DNA from: an uncultured Clostridia bacterium | Lineage (GTDB): Bacteria > Bacillota > Clostridia > Christensenellales > CAG-138 | Direction: 5' to 3' | Length of the DNA stretch: 64,000 nt | Assembly: GCA_947168565.1 (NCBI GenBank) | Contig: CAMVMM010000005.1 | Span: forward strand, 62,001-126,000 | Part shown: piece by piece, positions 15,035 to 23,728 of the stretch | How positions within the stretch are numbered: the first letter of the stretch is position 1 | Layout: every line of letters begins with the position of its first letter | Notes under the pieces: model-generated | Told to the model about the DNA's origin: nothing | Databases searched by the model: none | What the model saw: the letters and a program-made list of their open reading frames with translations, nothing else | Made by a program: the position numbers and the translations under genes

Positions 15035-15415
15035 GTGATCTACCGCTTCACGATTCCCGGGCGGCTGCCGGGGCTAAATGAGTATATCGAGGCGGAGCGA
15101 AGCCACCGCATTAAGGGAGCGAACCTGAAGGCGGAATACGGGCGGCTTGTCGCCCGCTGCATCCGCACCCAGCTTGGCAAGGTGCGTATCACCGTGCCGG
15201 TGCGGATGGACTACCTTTTCATCGAGCCGGACAGGCGACGTGACAAGGACAATATTTCGAGCTACGCCCGCAAGATCATCCAGGACAGCCTCGTCAAGTG
15301 CGGAGTTCTTAAAAATGACGGATGGGGAGAGATAGCCAAATACGATGACGAGTTCGCCGTGGATAAGGCGCATCCGCGGATAGAGGTCACTATAACTGAG
15401 CTGGACGGGAGGTAA
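15035..15415 (+). CDS. rusA: RusA-like Holliday junction resolvase
   Basis: 126 residues from GTG 15035, 7 bp after AGGAGG; ATG 15029 is too close to that site. The family signature is present: F-T-I-P-G-R-L-P-G-L-N-E-Y near the start, R-R-R-D-K-D-N-I-S-S-Y-A-R-K-I-I-Q-D-S-L with the Asp residues that bind metal, then G-V-L-K-N-D-G-W. It cuts four-way junctions in replicating or recombining phage DNA so that concatemers can be packaged. Confidence 0.9.
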   Translation: MIYRFTIPGRLPGLNEYIEAERSHRIKGANLKAEYGRLVARCIRTQLGKVRITVPVRMDYLFIEPDRRRDKDNISSYARKIIQDSLVKCGVLKNDGWGEIAKYDDEFAVDKAHPRIEVTITELDGR

Positions 15416-15420
15416 CGAGG

Positions 15421-15816
15421 ATGAGCGCACGAGAGTATCTTGAGAGGCTGCGGCACTTGCACGAGGCTGCGATGGCGGCCGAAGCGCAGATAGATTCGGT
15501 CACGGCCGATGTTGAGCGCACGACCGCGCGGTATACTCCGGCACCGGGCGGCGGTCAGCATGATCCGGCGGACGGCATCCTGCGGCTGATGCAGATCAAG
15601 CAGCAGTGCTGCGCCAAGATCGAGGAATATACCCAATATAAAGCAAGCTGCATAGAGCTGATCGGAATGGTGGATGCTCAGTATCAGAGGGCGCTCACGC
15701 TCGTGTATATCAACTTCCTCTCCAAGACGGCGGCGGCCGAGGAGCTCGGCTGCTCACGGCAGTGGCTCGACAGCAAGCTCTCAAACGGTCTTGCCAAGAT
15801 AGAAAAGATGCTTTAA
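15421..15816 (+). CDS. ArpU/DUF1492-type late transcription regulator
   Basis: 131 residues. The C-terminal third resembles sigma region 4 (ALTLVYINFLSKTAAAEELGCSRQWLDSKLSNGLAKIEKML), and the N-terminal part is helical (YLERLRHLHEAAMAAEAQI). ArpU/RinA/DUF1492 proteins sit before the packaging genes of Firmicutes phages and switch on late transcription. The phased repeats right after this gene are its probable target. Confidence 0.8.
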   Translation: MSAREYLERLRHLHEAAMAAEAQIDSVTADVERTTARYTPAPGGGQHDPADGILRLMQIKQQCCAKIEEYTQYKASCIELIGMVDAQYQRALTLVYINFLSKTAAAEELGCSRQWLDSKLSNGLAKIEKML

Positions 15817-15837
15817 ATCAAAAATTTTTTTGAAGGT

Positions 15838-15882
15838 GTTTACGAAAGTTTACAGAAGTTTACACTCGAAATATGATATAAT
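15838..15882 (+). promoter_or_regulatory. putative activator-dependent late promoter
   Basis: Three GTTTAC boxes at 15838, 15848 and 15858, exactly 10 bp apart, then 13 bp, then TATAAT at 15877-15882. No -35 at normal spacing, so an activator on one DNA face is expected; the ArpU-type protein encoded just upstream is the candidate. Confidence 0.65.
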
Positions 15883-16004
15883 TAAAATAGCGGCATTGCA
15901 GGACAATTGAATATTCCGGAGAGGTTGACGGGGCCTCATCGAGGTGCAGAAAAAAGCCTATCAGAAGTCATACGTGCCCATGGTTTTCCTTTCTTTCAAT
16001 CTTT

Positions 16005-16034
16005 GACCGAGCCACTAAAAGGCGCGGTCTTTTT
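16005..16034 (+). terminator. leader terminator between late promoter and HNH gene
   Basis: GACCG-A-GCC, loop ACTAAAA, GGC-G-CGGTC then TTTTTT. It is ~115 nt after the late promoter start and just before the first late gene, so late genes would need antitermination or read-through. Confidence 0.7.
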
Positions 16035-16048
16035 TATAGGAGTACAAA

Positions 16049-16294
16049 ATGTTATATAGTTTAAGTATCATAGCATCCGGCTACCGCGAGACGGAGGGTC
16101 TGCCGAGATGCCCGGTCTGCGGAAAGGCGGTCACCTCGGAGCCGGAGACCCACATGGCGGACGGTGGCGGCGGCACGCAGAAGCCTGTGGAAAGCTGCAA
16201 GTGCGAGCACTGCCATGCGGACATAAGATGGGTGTGCAGCGCCGTGCCGGAGCATCTGGAACCCTTCTGCGATACCGGCAGCGGCGATGCGTAA
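16049..16294 (+). CDS. small zinc-ribbon phage protein
   Basis: 81 residues with two pairs of CxxC/CxxxC (RCPVCGKAV and CKCEHCHADIRW). TATAGGAG is upstream. Small double zinc-knuckle proteins are common beside HNH-terminase modules; function unknown. Confidence 0.65.
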   Translation: MLYSLSIIASGYRETEGLPRCPVCGKAVTSEPETHMADGGGGTQKPVESCKCEHCHADIRWVCSAVPEHLEPFCDTGSGDA

Positions 16295-16312
16295 GAGCTG
16301 TCGGGGAGATAT

Positions 16313-16765
16313 ATGCCAGGAGGTATCTGTCACCCATGTCCGGGGTGCGGGAAGCTCATCCCGGTTGGCATTGCACGATGCGAGGCTTGCCGCCCGATGG
16401 CGGAACACCGGCGCGAGGAAGCAGAGGCCGCTTCGCGCAGGAGATATGAGCGCGGACGGGATCCGAAGTATATCAGGTTTTACAAATCGGGGGTATGGCG
16501 CAGGGTAAGCGCCGCAAAGCTCTCACAGCAGCGGGAGTGCGAAGCGCGGCTTGACGGGTGCCAGCAGATAGCCTGCGAAGTTCACCACATAAAGCCGCTA
16601 CGCACCGATGAGGGCTGGAGGGAGCGCCTCGAGTGGGGTAACCTTATGAGCGTGTGTGTTCGTTGCCACAATAAGCTGGACGGCAAATGGGGAAAGAACA
16701 CCGGAAAGCCGCGCTCGCCCGATGTTGATGGAGTGATCGACCTTTCTTCACTCAAAAAAAGATAA
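16313..16765 (+). CDS. HNH endonuclease (packaging-associated)
   Basis: 150 residues. N-terminal zinc ribbon (CHPCPGCG...CEAC), then the HNH core: C-E-V-H-H-I-K-P-L, E-W-G-N-L-M-S-V-C-V-R-C-H-N-K. HNH proteins coded next to terS/terL in HK97-type phages act with the terminase and are needed for cos-type cutting of concatemers. It stands 130 bp before terS. Confidence 0.9.
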   Translation: MPGGICHPCPGCGKLIPVGIARCEACRPMAEHRREEAEAASRRRYERGRDPKYIRFYKSGVWRRVSAAKLSQQRECEARLDGCQQIACEVHHIKPLRTDEGWRERLEWGNLMSVCVRCHNKLDGKWGKNTGKPRSPDVDGVIDLSSLKKR

Positions 16766-16894
16766 GCTCATCGTCTGAGGGAGCGCACCCAGGGGTGGTT
16801 CGAAAAGTTTTGAAAATCGCTCAAGGGTAACGGCGGTGGGTCTGTTTTGCGGCAAAAACTCCCCAATCAGCTTTTGGAAAGGAGGCGCGAATTT

Positions 16895-17431
16895 ATGCCA
16901 AAACAGCGTGAGCCTATAGAGCTGCTGGAAGCCAAAGGCAGAAAGCACCTCACCAAGGCGGAGAAAGAAGAGCGGCGCAGCTCGCAGGTGAGGCCGACTT
17001 TGGACGATATAACGGCGCCGAAGTTTTTGACGGCGGCGCTGAAGCGGCGCTTCGGTAAGATCGCGGCGCAGCTCATGAAGATTCAGATCATGGGCGATAC
17101 GGACGTTGAGGTACTCGCTCGCTATGTGGTCTCCCAGGATCAGTACGAGCAGGCCACGAAGGAACTGCGTTCTGTGCGTAAGGAAATTCCAAAGCGCGAT
17201 GAGTTCGGCTCAAAGGCAGAGTACTTCGAGGCTGTCGAGACGTGGGACGGGCTGGTCGATCGCATAACGCGGCGGCAGGATACTCATTTCAAGCAAGCTC
17301 AAGCGGCTGCGCGCGAGCTTGGGCTTACGATCAGCTCGCGCTGCAGGCTGCAGGTTCCCCAAGCGCCGGAGAAGCCTAAGAACAAATTCGATAAGTTTCT
17401 TAAGGGCAATAAGGCGGTCGGTGATGAATGA
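16895..17431 (+). CDS. terS: terminase small subunit, P27 family
   Basis: 178 residues; ATG 16895 follows GGAAAGGAGG. The sequence MPKQREPIELLEAKGRKHLT... RRSSQVRP, then APKFLTAALKRRFGKIAAQL, matches P27-type small terminases, which recognise the packaging site and regulate the large subunit. Stop overlaps terL (ATGA). The 129-bp gap before it is a candidate for the cos region. Confidence 0.88.
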   Translation: MPKQREPIELLEAKGRKHLTKAEKEERRSSQVRPTLDDITAPKFLTAALKRRFGKIAAQLMKIQIMGDTDVEVLARYVVSQDQYEQATKELRSVRKEIPKRDEFGSKAEYFEAVETWDGLVDRITRRQDTHFKQAQAAARELGLTISSRCRLQVPQAPEKPKNKFDKFLKGNKAVGDE

Positions 17432-19188
17432 CCGACCGCGTAACGGAATATGCGCGCCTGGTAGTTGCAGGCAAAAGCGATTACCCAGTAGGCAAACTTC
17501 ACATAGCAGCTTGCAGGCGGCATATCGAAGACCTCGAGCGGCAGAAGACGGAAGGCTTCCCGTACTATTGGGACGTGGAAGCCGCAGATGAGATACTCTG
17601 CTTTGCCGAAACGCTCACCATCGCCGAGGGCGATGAACCGAAGCCGGTTCGGCTCTACGGATCACAGGCATTTGATCTCGGATGCGTTTTCGGGTGGAAA
17701 AAGTGTTCAAACGGCAAACGCCGCTTCCGCCGCAGCTATGAGAGTATGGCTCGCCAGCAAGGAAAAACCTTTCGAAACGGCATCAAGGGCACCTATATCA
17801 GCGGTTTTAGCGGTTACAGATACGGCAAGCTCTTTTGCGCTGCAACTAAAAAGCGACAGGCGAAGCTTGCGTGGGAGGAGATGGCGAAGTTCATCCGCAT
17901 TGATCCCGACCTGAGCGAGCTTTTTAAGATAAAAGACTATGTGGCATATATTCAATCCCTGGAAACCGGCTGCACGATTGAGGCGCTTTCCAGAGAGGGA
18001 GGCCTTGATGACGGCTTCCGCTCGATATACTGCTCTGTAGACGAGATACACCAGCATAAGGATAATAAGGTTTACAAGGCTCTTTACAACGGCACGAGGA
18101 AGCTGCCCGAAACGCTGATCTCCATGATCACGACTCGCGGCGACAACCTCAACAGCTTTTGCAAAGAGATGGACGACTACGCCAAGAAGATCCTCAGGCG
18201 CGAAGCAACCGCCGAGGATTTTTTCGTTGACATTTACTGTCCCGATGACGGGGACGACATAAAAAGCGAGGCAACCTGGGCAAAAGCGAACCCTATCACT
18301 TGCTATGATCCCGAAGCCTGGGAGGTGCTGCGTCAGGATGCGCGCACCGCCTTCGACATGGGCGGTGCAGATCTTCGAGATTTCATAACGAAATCCCTCA
18401 ATATGTGGGTTCGCAATGCCGACAACCAGGCGTTTGATCCGGATGCATGGAAAGCTTGCGCGAGCAATCGCACGATAGCCGATATAGCGGCATCCGGCAG
18501 GAGGCGCTGCACCGTGGGGATCGACCTTTCAAGCGGCGGCGACTTGACCAGCATCTTTCTGGAGTTCGATGCGGCCGGAGATGAGCCCATCTACCTATAT
18601 AGCCACAGCTTCATACCGGCAGGCCGCCTTCAGGAGCACATCGAAACTGATGTGGCACCGTATGATCTCTGGCAGGAGCAGGGGCTTTTGACCGCAACGG
18701 GTTCAGATACTTCCTTCATGACCGACTATGACTATATCCTCGGGAATCTGAAGGAGTTGAAAGAGCGCTACTCGCTCGAATTCAGCGGGATCGGGATCGA
18801 TCCTCATAACGCCTCTGCGCTCATGCAGCAGCTTGAGGAGTTTGGCTGCCCGGTTGTAACTATCATCCAATCTGCAAGGAGCCTCAACGATGCTACGGTC
18901 GATAGCCGGAACCTCGTCAAAAGCAGGCTTGTAGAGTATGATCGCAGAAACGAGCTTCTCACTTGGAGCATCCTCAATGCTGCAATCGTAATGAACAGCT
19001 TTAAAGAGATCAAACTTGATAAGAAATCCGGCGCGCGGACGCGCCGCATCGATGTGGGTGACGCATGGATAGATGCTCATGCGCTGCGGCTGCTCAGCTC
19101 GACCGAGGAGCGCGCTGCGGTAACCTCGACAATCGATTCCGCACTCGCGGAGTACCTCAAAACCTATGGAGGGATTAATAACCGATGA
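17428..19188 (+). CDS. terL: terminase large subunit
   Basis: 586 residues. ATPase: Walker A-like MARQQGKT (107-114), Walker B YCSVDEIH with catalytic Asp-Glu at 205-206. Nuclease: VGIDLSSGGDLTSI near 357-370 with an RNase H-like Asp, and later SGIGIDPHNA and DAWIDAHA-type Asp residues. It is the packaging motor that fills the prohead and cuts DNA. Confidence 0.93.
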   Translation: MTDRVTEYARLVVAGKSDYPVGKLHIAACRRHIEDLERQKTEGFPYYWDVEAADEILCFAETLTIAEGDEPKPVRLYGSQAFDLGCVFGWKKCSNGKRRFRRSYESMARQQGKTFRNGIKGTYISGFSGYRYGKLFCAATKKRQAKLAWEEMAKFIRIDPDLSELFKIKDYVAYIQSLETGCTIEALSREGGLDDGFRSIYCSVDEIHQHKDNKVYKALYNGTRKLPETLISMITTRGDNLNSFCKEMDDYAKKILRREATAEDFFVDIYCPDDGDDIKSEATWAKANPITCYDPEAWEVLRQDARTAFDMGGADLRDFITKSLNMWVRNADNQAFDPDAWKACASNRTIADIAASGRRRCTVGIDLSSGGDLTSIFLEFDAAGDEPIYLYSHSFIPAGRLQEHIETDVAPYDLWQEQGLLTATGSDTSFMTDYDYILGNLKELKERYSLEFSGIGIDPHNASALMQQLEEFGCPVVTIIQSARSLNDATVDSRNLVKSRLVEYDRRNELLTWSILNAAIVMNSFKEIKLDKKSGARTRRIDVGDAWIDAHALRLLSSTEERAAVTSTIDSALAEYLKTYGGINNR

Positions 19189-20417
19189 AACTCGCCGAAC
19201 GCCTGAAGGCGGCGCGCCGCGCTTTCAGGCAGAAATCGCACTCGGAGCAGATCACGCTTGATCAGCTCGTCCAGGCGCTGGGCATCTCTCCGGAGCTCTC
19301 CGGGCAGGCCCTTTCCGAGGCAACATATTTCGCCTGTATTAAGGTACTGACGGAAAGCATTGCGAAGCTTCCGTTTAGGGTTTTGCAGCGCACGGACAGA
19401 TCGGGCGTGAATATCGTGCAGTCAAATCGCTGGTGGGCGCCGGTGTATATCTCGCCGAACCGCTTCATGACTGCTACGGTTTTTTGGTCATTGATGGAGA
19501 GCTGCCGCAACCACTACGGGAACGCCTACGCAGTTATCGATACCTCCGAGTCCAAAAAGCCGCAGCTATGGCCGCTCGATCCGCAGCATGTGGAGATCAT
19601 CTATGATGATGCGCGCAAGCTGTCGGATCAGCCTGATCTCTACTACCGGTACGACGATGGCAAAGTTCGGGCTATCTATGGCTCGGAGGAGGTGCTGCAC
19701 TTTAAATCGCACCTGACGAAGAACGGGTTAGTAGGCCTCTCGGTGCGCGAGCAGCTTAGAGACACGGTGCAGGGGCAGATCAAGGCGCAGAAGATGGTCA
19801 ACGCGATGTACGACAATGGCATGACCTCTAAAGCTACGCTCCAGTATACCGGAGGCCTGAACGAGGAGAATGTCAAAACTCTCGTACAGCAGATCCAGGA
19901 TTACGCATCCGGCAGTATTAAGGGCACGAGGGGGCAGATCATCCCGATCCCGATTGGGTTCAGCCTGCAGCCGCTCAACCTCAAGCTGGCAGATTCGCAG
20001 TTTTTTGAAATTAAGCAGGCATCCGCCCTTCAGATCGCGGCGGCCTTCGGTGTGAAGCCGTCCCAGATCGGCGATTACTCAAAAAGCAGCTACTCAAGCG
20101 CCGAAGCGCAGCAGCTTTCCTTCCTGGTCGATACGCTCATGTATATCGTCAAAGGGTATAGCGAGGAGCTCACAAGCAAGCTGATAGATAGTGAGGACAT
20201 CGCGCGAGGCGTGGAGATAAAGGCTCAAACGGACGTGCTGCTCAGGGCGGACAAGCAAACCAAAATTCAAACGCTCTCTACCGCGGTTAATTCTTTTCTG
20301 TACACCCCGAATGAGGCACGAATGGAGCTCGATCTTCCGTCCGTGGACGGCGGCGACAAGCTGCTCGGGAACGGCGCGTCGATACCCATCGAGTCGGTGG
20401 GAACTCAATATCAATAG
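19185..20417 (+). CDS. portal protein, HK97 type
   Basis: 410 residues, overlapping terL by 4 bp. Contains the portal signatures L-S-E-A-T-Y-F-A-C-I-K-V-L-T-E-S-I-A-K-L-P, H-Y-G-N-A-Y-A near residue 106, a V-L-H-F-K-S segment and F-G-V-K-P-S-Q-I-G-D. Twelve copies would form the vertex ring through which DNA passes. Confidence 0.92.
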   Translation: MKLAERLKAARRAFRQKSHSEQITLDQLVQALGISPELSGQALSEATYFACIKVLTESIAKLPFRVLQRTDRSGVNIVQSNRWWAPVYISPNRFMTATVFWSLMESCRNHYGNAYAVIDTSESKKPQLWPLDPQHVEIIYDDARKLSDQPDLYYRYDDGKVRAIYGSEEVLHFKSHLTKNGLVGLSVREQLRDTVQGQIKAQKMVNAMYDNGMTSKATLQYTGGLNEENVKTLVQQIQDYASGSIKGTRGQIIPIPIGFSLQPLNLKLADSQFFEIKQASALQIAAAFGVKPSQIGDYSKSSYSSAEAQQLSFLVDTLMYIVKGYSEELTSKLIDSEDIARGVEIKAQTDVLLRADKQTKIQTLSTAVNSFLYTPNEARMELDLPSVDGGDKLLGNGASIPIESVGTQYQ

Positions 20418-20425
20418 GAGGAGAC

Positions 20426-21184
20426 ATGGAGAAAGCAAACGAAGTTCTCCGAAAAAGCGCAAGCATCGAGAGAAGCGCGGTTTCGGATTCGGATCTCGCT
20501 GCCATTAACAGGTTCTCGCTCAGGGAACTTGCGGCGGACGAGGTCTTTTCTTTTACAGTGGTGCTCTGCGGAACAGCGGTTGACCGTACCTTCGATCGGT
20601 TTAACGACCGCTCCCTGGAGGATATGGCTGCGCTCTATATCGGCAAAACGGTGATAAAAGATCATTCGCGCCGTGCCGATGGGCAGATCGCGCGCATCTA
20701 CGCCACCGAGCTGACCGAGCCGGACGAGAGCGGCTACCGTCAGCTCAAGGCAAAGTGCTATATGGTGCGAACAGAATCCAACACAGATCTGATACGCGAG
20801 ATTGAGGGCGGCATCAAGCGCGAAGGCAGCGTATCTTTCACGCCCAAAAGCTATGTGTGCGGTATCTGCGGAGCGGATAATCTTGAGGCATTCTGCCCAC
20901 ACTGGCCGGGCGCGACCTACAAGAAGGACGGCGTGGAAACCGTATGCGTATTCACGATCGACGGCGTTGCGGACTGCTATGAATTCTCACTTGTTGCCGT
21001 GCCGGCACAGCCTGAAGCTGGCGTTTGCAAAGCCTATAAGGGGCAGCTCACCAAGACTGAGCCGGCTCCCGAAAAACTCACTGAAGCCGATGAAGGCGTA
21101 CGAGAGCGCCTCATCGCCGCGAGGATCCTTGCGGCAAAAAATAGAATTGAATCTTATGAAGAAGGAGTAACTACAGATGAATAA
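20426..21184 (+). CDS. prohead maturation protease with zinc-knuckle insert
   Basis: 252 residues in the protease position between portal and capsid. Likely catalytic His80 (VIKDHSRR) and Ser135/137 (KREGSVSF) of the HK97-type fold, followed by Y-E-F-S-L-V-A-V-P-A-Q-P. An insertion carries C145, C148, C157 and H159, a probable zinc site. It cleaves the delta domain of the capsid protein during assembly. Stop overlaps the capsid start. Confidence 0.82.
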   Translation: MEKANEVLRKSASIERSAVSDSDLAAINRFSLRELAADEVFSFTVVLCGTAVDRTFDRFNDRSLEDMAALYIGKTVIKDHSRRADGQIARIYATELTEPDESGYRQLKAKCYMVRTESNTDLIREIEGGIKREGSVSFTPKSYVCGICGADNLEAFCPHWPGATYKKDGVETVCVFTIDGVADCYEFSLVAVPAQPEAGVCKAYKGQLTKTEPAPEKLTEADEGVRERLIAARILAAKNRIESYEEGVTTDE

Positions 21185-22352
21185 GAAGATGCGTGAACTG
21201 CAGGAGAAGATCCAGAAGCATGTAGACGCCGCGGAGCTGTACATGAGCACAGCGACCCCCGATTCGGAGAAGGCGGCCGCCGAGCTTGATGCCGCAGATG
21301 AGCTGCAGAAGCAGCTTGATCTCGAAAAGAGGCTTGAGGAAAAGAAACGAGCAAATCTTCCCACCGCCGTACTCAACCCCGCTCCCGAGCAGAGTGTCAA
21401 CGGTTACGGCATCCTGGCGAAGCTGCTTCGCGGCCGTCAGCTCACCGAGGCGGAGCTTAATGCTGTTGCGGCGAGCTCGGAGCAGCAGGAGAAAGCGCTC
21501 ATTTCGGGCACTAACGCCGCGAACGGCGAGAACTACCTCTGCCCCGAGGATATCGAGCATGATATCAAGGAGTATCGCAAGTCCTACAAGCAGGCGCGTG
21601 ACCTCGTGACCGTGGAGCCTACTACGGCCCTCAGCGGCAAGTGTCACTATGCGGCGAATCCGACCGCAGGCCTTGTGAAGTTTGATGATGGCGATGCGCT
21701 CGATTCCGCCTCCGATCCGAGCTTCATCCCCGTGCCGTGGACTATTGAATGGTACGGCGCGCTCATCCCTGTTTCGCAGATCCTCCAGGAAGCGGAAGCG
21801 GCAAACCTCAGAGCCTATATCAATAAGTGGTTCGTTCGCCGCGCTGTCATCACCGAAAACTCCCTGATCTTCAACGCTCTCAGGACGGGATATGATTCTG
21901 GCACGCCCATGGCGATATCGGGCGTAGCCGGCATGAAGAGCGTAGTCAACAAATCGCTGGATCCCTCCTGCCTGATTGACGGCGTTATCATCACGAATCA
22001 GAGCGGCTTTGACTGTCTTGACCAGGAGGTGGATGATAGCGGCCGGAGCGTACTGCAGCCCGATCCTACCCAGCCCACGCGCATGCTCTTTAAGGACGTT
22101 CTTCCTATCGAGGTTTTCGCGGACGCCGAGCTTGAGAACATCGATGCAACTCACTTCCCTGTTTTCGTCGGCAGCATTAAGGCCGGCTGCACCATGAAGG
22201 AGTTCCAGCGTATGAGGCTGGCGGTATCCTCGCACTTCGCTTTCAACAAGGGGCAGGACGTTTTTCGCGTGCAGGAGGGCATCGCGGTAGTGAGCACCGA
22301 TAAGAGCGCGTATGTCTACGGCAGCTTGACCGCGAAACCCGCGAAGAGCTAA
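21177..22352 (+). CDS. major capsid protein, HK97 fold
   Basis: 391 residues. The first ~65 form a charged coiled coil (MRELQEKIQKHVDAAELY...LQKQLDLEKRLEEKK), the scaffold-like delta domain. The rest follows the HK97 gp5 pattern, with a V-P-W-T-I-E-W-Y N-arm region and C-terminal A-G-C-T-M-K-E-F-Q-R-M-R-L-A-V-S-S-H-F...D-V-F-R-V. ATG follows GAAGGAGTAA. Confidence 0.92.
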   Translation: MNKKMRELQEKIQKHVDAAELYMSTATPDSEKAAAELDAADELQKQLDLEKRLEEKKRANLPTAVLNPAPEQSVNGYGILAKLLRGRQLTEAELNAVAASSEQQEKALISGTNAANGENYLCPEDIEHDIKEYRKSYKQARDLVTVEPTTALSGKCHYAANPTAGLVKFDDGDALDSASDPSFIPVPWTIEWYGALIPVSQILQEAEAANLRAYINKWFVRRAVITENSLIFNALRTGYDSGTPMAISGVAGMKSVVNKSLDPSCLIDGVIITNQSGFDCLDQEVDDSGRSVLQPDPTQPTRMLFKDVLPIEVFADAELENIDATHFPVFVGSIKAGCTMKEFQRMRLAVSSHFAFNKGQDVFRVQEGIAVVSTDKSAYVYGSLTAKPAKS

Positions 22353-22371
22353 AGCAGAGAGGTGACGAACC

Positions 22372-22713
22372 GTGGATAATGACGCGCCCATGGTCAATGT
22401 CGTAACTCGTGACGATGCGCTGACTTACCTCGGCATAGACGACACGGGCGATTGGATGATCAATCGGAATATAGATATCGCGCTCAATGCGGCCATCGAG
22501 ATGGTGAGAGGCAGCGTCAACCCGGAAATCGGCAAGTATTTCCCGGAAAAAGATGCACGGATCCATAAACTCATACTTGCATACACAGCCGAGTTTTTTG
22601 AAAGCCGCGAAGCAACAGCCAAGACGGTGAAGGCAAAGCATGCATGGATTGACAATCTTGAGTGGCAGTTAAGGCTTGAGATTGCGCGCAAAAAGCGGGA
22701 GGAGCAGGGATAA
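22372..22713 (+). CDS. head-tail connector, HK97 gp6-like
   Basis: 113 residues from GTG 22372 with AGAGAGGTGA upstream. Helical (VTRDDALTYLGIDDTGDWMINRNIDIALNAA), as in adaptor proteins that extend the portal. Position right after capsid supports it. Confidence 0.75.
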   Translation: MDNDAPMVNVVTRDDALTYLGIDDTGDWMINRNIDIALNAAIEMVRGSVNPEIGKYFPEKDARIHKLILAYTAEFFESREATAKTVKAKHAWIDNLEWQLRLEIARKKREEQG

Positions 22714-23015
22714 TGTATCATCCGGTTGTGCTCCAAAAGATGAACGAAGAGACGGAAGCGTACGAAGATGTTAAGAAAATCCACGCGCTACAGGTCAATC
22801 ACAGGAACGGGGCGGAGTCTTTTGACTCCGCCGCAGGCCAGTACCATCTTGGGCTGGTCTTTAGATTTGCGTGGACGAGGACTATCGAGGCCATCCGCTT
22901 CGACCCACAGCATTATAGGCTGATGTATAACGGGCAGGCTTTTGCCGTCACGAATTACGACGATTACATGGAGAGGCATCTCTATGTGAATGTCACAGGA
23001 GTGGCGTATGGCTAA
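22713..23015 (+). CDS. head closure protein
   Basis: 100 residues, overlapping the previous stop (TAATG). Beta-rich chain (EDVKKIHALQVNHRNG...RLMYNGQAFAVTNYDDYMERHLYVNVTG) typical of SPP1 gp16/HK97 head closure proteins, which hold DNA in the filled head. Confidence 0.75.
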   Translation: MYHPVVLQKMNEETEAYEDVKKIHALQVNHRNGAESFDSAAGQYHLGLVFRFAWTRTIEAIRFDPQHYRLMYNGQAFAVTNYDDYMERHLYVNVTGVAYG

Positions 23016-23406
23016 GCGCGTGAATAACCTGGAGCTTCCGAGCGAGCTGCGATCGCAGCTCGAAGGATACAACGGCAGCCTTATCAAAAAGCTCAATCGG
23101 CTCGGCGAGGAAACTGCAAAGCGAATTGAACGCAGGACGAAGCAGACCGCGCCTCGCCGGACGAAGCGATACGTCAAAGCGATAACCAGCGGACTTAAGG
23201 AAAAGCGGCCCTTCGGAAACACTTACGCCTGGTATGTCGAGCCCCCGCACTATCGCTTGACGCATCTTCTCGCGCATGGACATGCGCTGCGAGGCGGCGG
23301 GCGAACCCGAGCGGACTCCTTTTTGGCGGATGCATGCGCTGCCGAGCTGCCGGGCTTTGAAACGGGGGCCGAAAGGGCAGTAAAGGAGACTAAAAGCAAT
23401 GATTAG
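23008..23406 (+). CDS. HK97 gp10-like tail/neck protein
   Basis: 132 residues; ATG 23008 follows AGGAGTGG and overlaps the closure gene. Contains A-P-R-R-T-K-R-Y-V-K-A-I...Y-A-W-Y-V-E-P-P-H-Y-R-L-T-H-L-L, matching HK97 gp10 (basic, N-terminal helix, then H/G-rich C-terminal part). Confidence 0.8.
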   Translation: MAKRVNNLELPSELRSQLEGYNGSLIKKLNRLGEETAKRIERRTKQTAPRRTKRYVKAITSGLKEKRPFGNTYAWYVEPPHYRLTHLLAHGHALRGGGRTRADSFLADACAAELPGFETGAERAVKETKSND

Positions 23407-23728
23407 CAGCAGAATAACCGATATTCTCGATTCGGCGGGGATTCCGTATAGAGAAACGAAGTACGTTTCTCCGCCGAAGGACACCTATATCGCGGTTTTT
23501 GACTCAAAAACGGCTGTCGGCCCAGACTGCGCGCCGAACATGCTTATCCAGCACGCGGTAACGCTTGAGATGTACTCTTATAAAATCGATGCGGCTGCAG
23601 AGGCAGCGCTGGAAGCGGCTATGTGCGGCGCTGAGATGGAGTGGACGAAGAGCGACCGCGAGTGGATAGAGCAGGAAAAGCTCTATCAAACGGTTTATAA
23701 TTTCAGCTTTTTAAGCAAGGAGGACTAA
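23399..23728 (+). CDS. tail terminator / completion protein
   Basis: 109 residues in the tail-terminator slot between gp10-like and major tail genes. Pattern I-L-D-S-A-G-I-P-Y-R-E-T...Y-I-A-V-F and a C-terminal Y-Q-T-V-Y-N-F fit small tail completion proteins. Assigned mainly by gene order. Confidence 0.65.
   Translation: MISSRITDILDSAGIPYRETKYVSPPKDTYIAVFDSKTAVGPDCAPNMLIQHAVTLEMYSYKIDAAAEAALEAAMCGAEMEWTKSDREWIEQEKLYQTVYNFSFLSKED

Noticed and set aside
21171..22397. 408-codon open frame antisense to the capsid gene
   Set aside because: It mirrors the capsid gene, has no ribosome site or family features, and arises from GC-rich codon bias.
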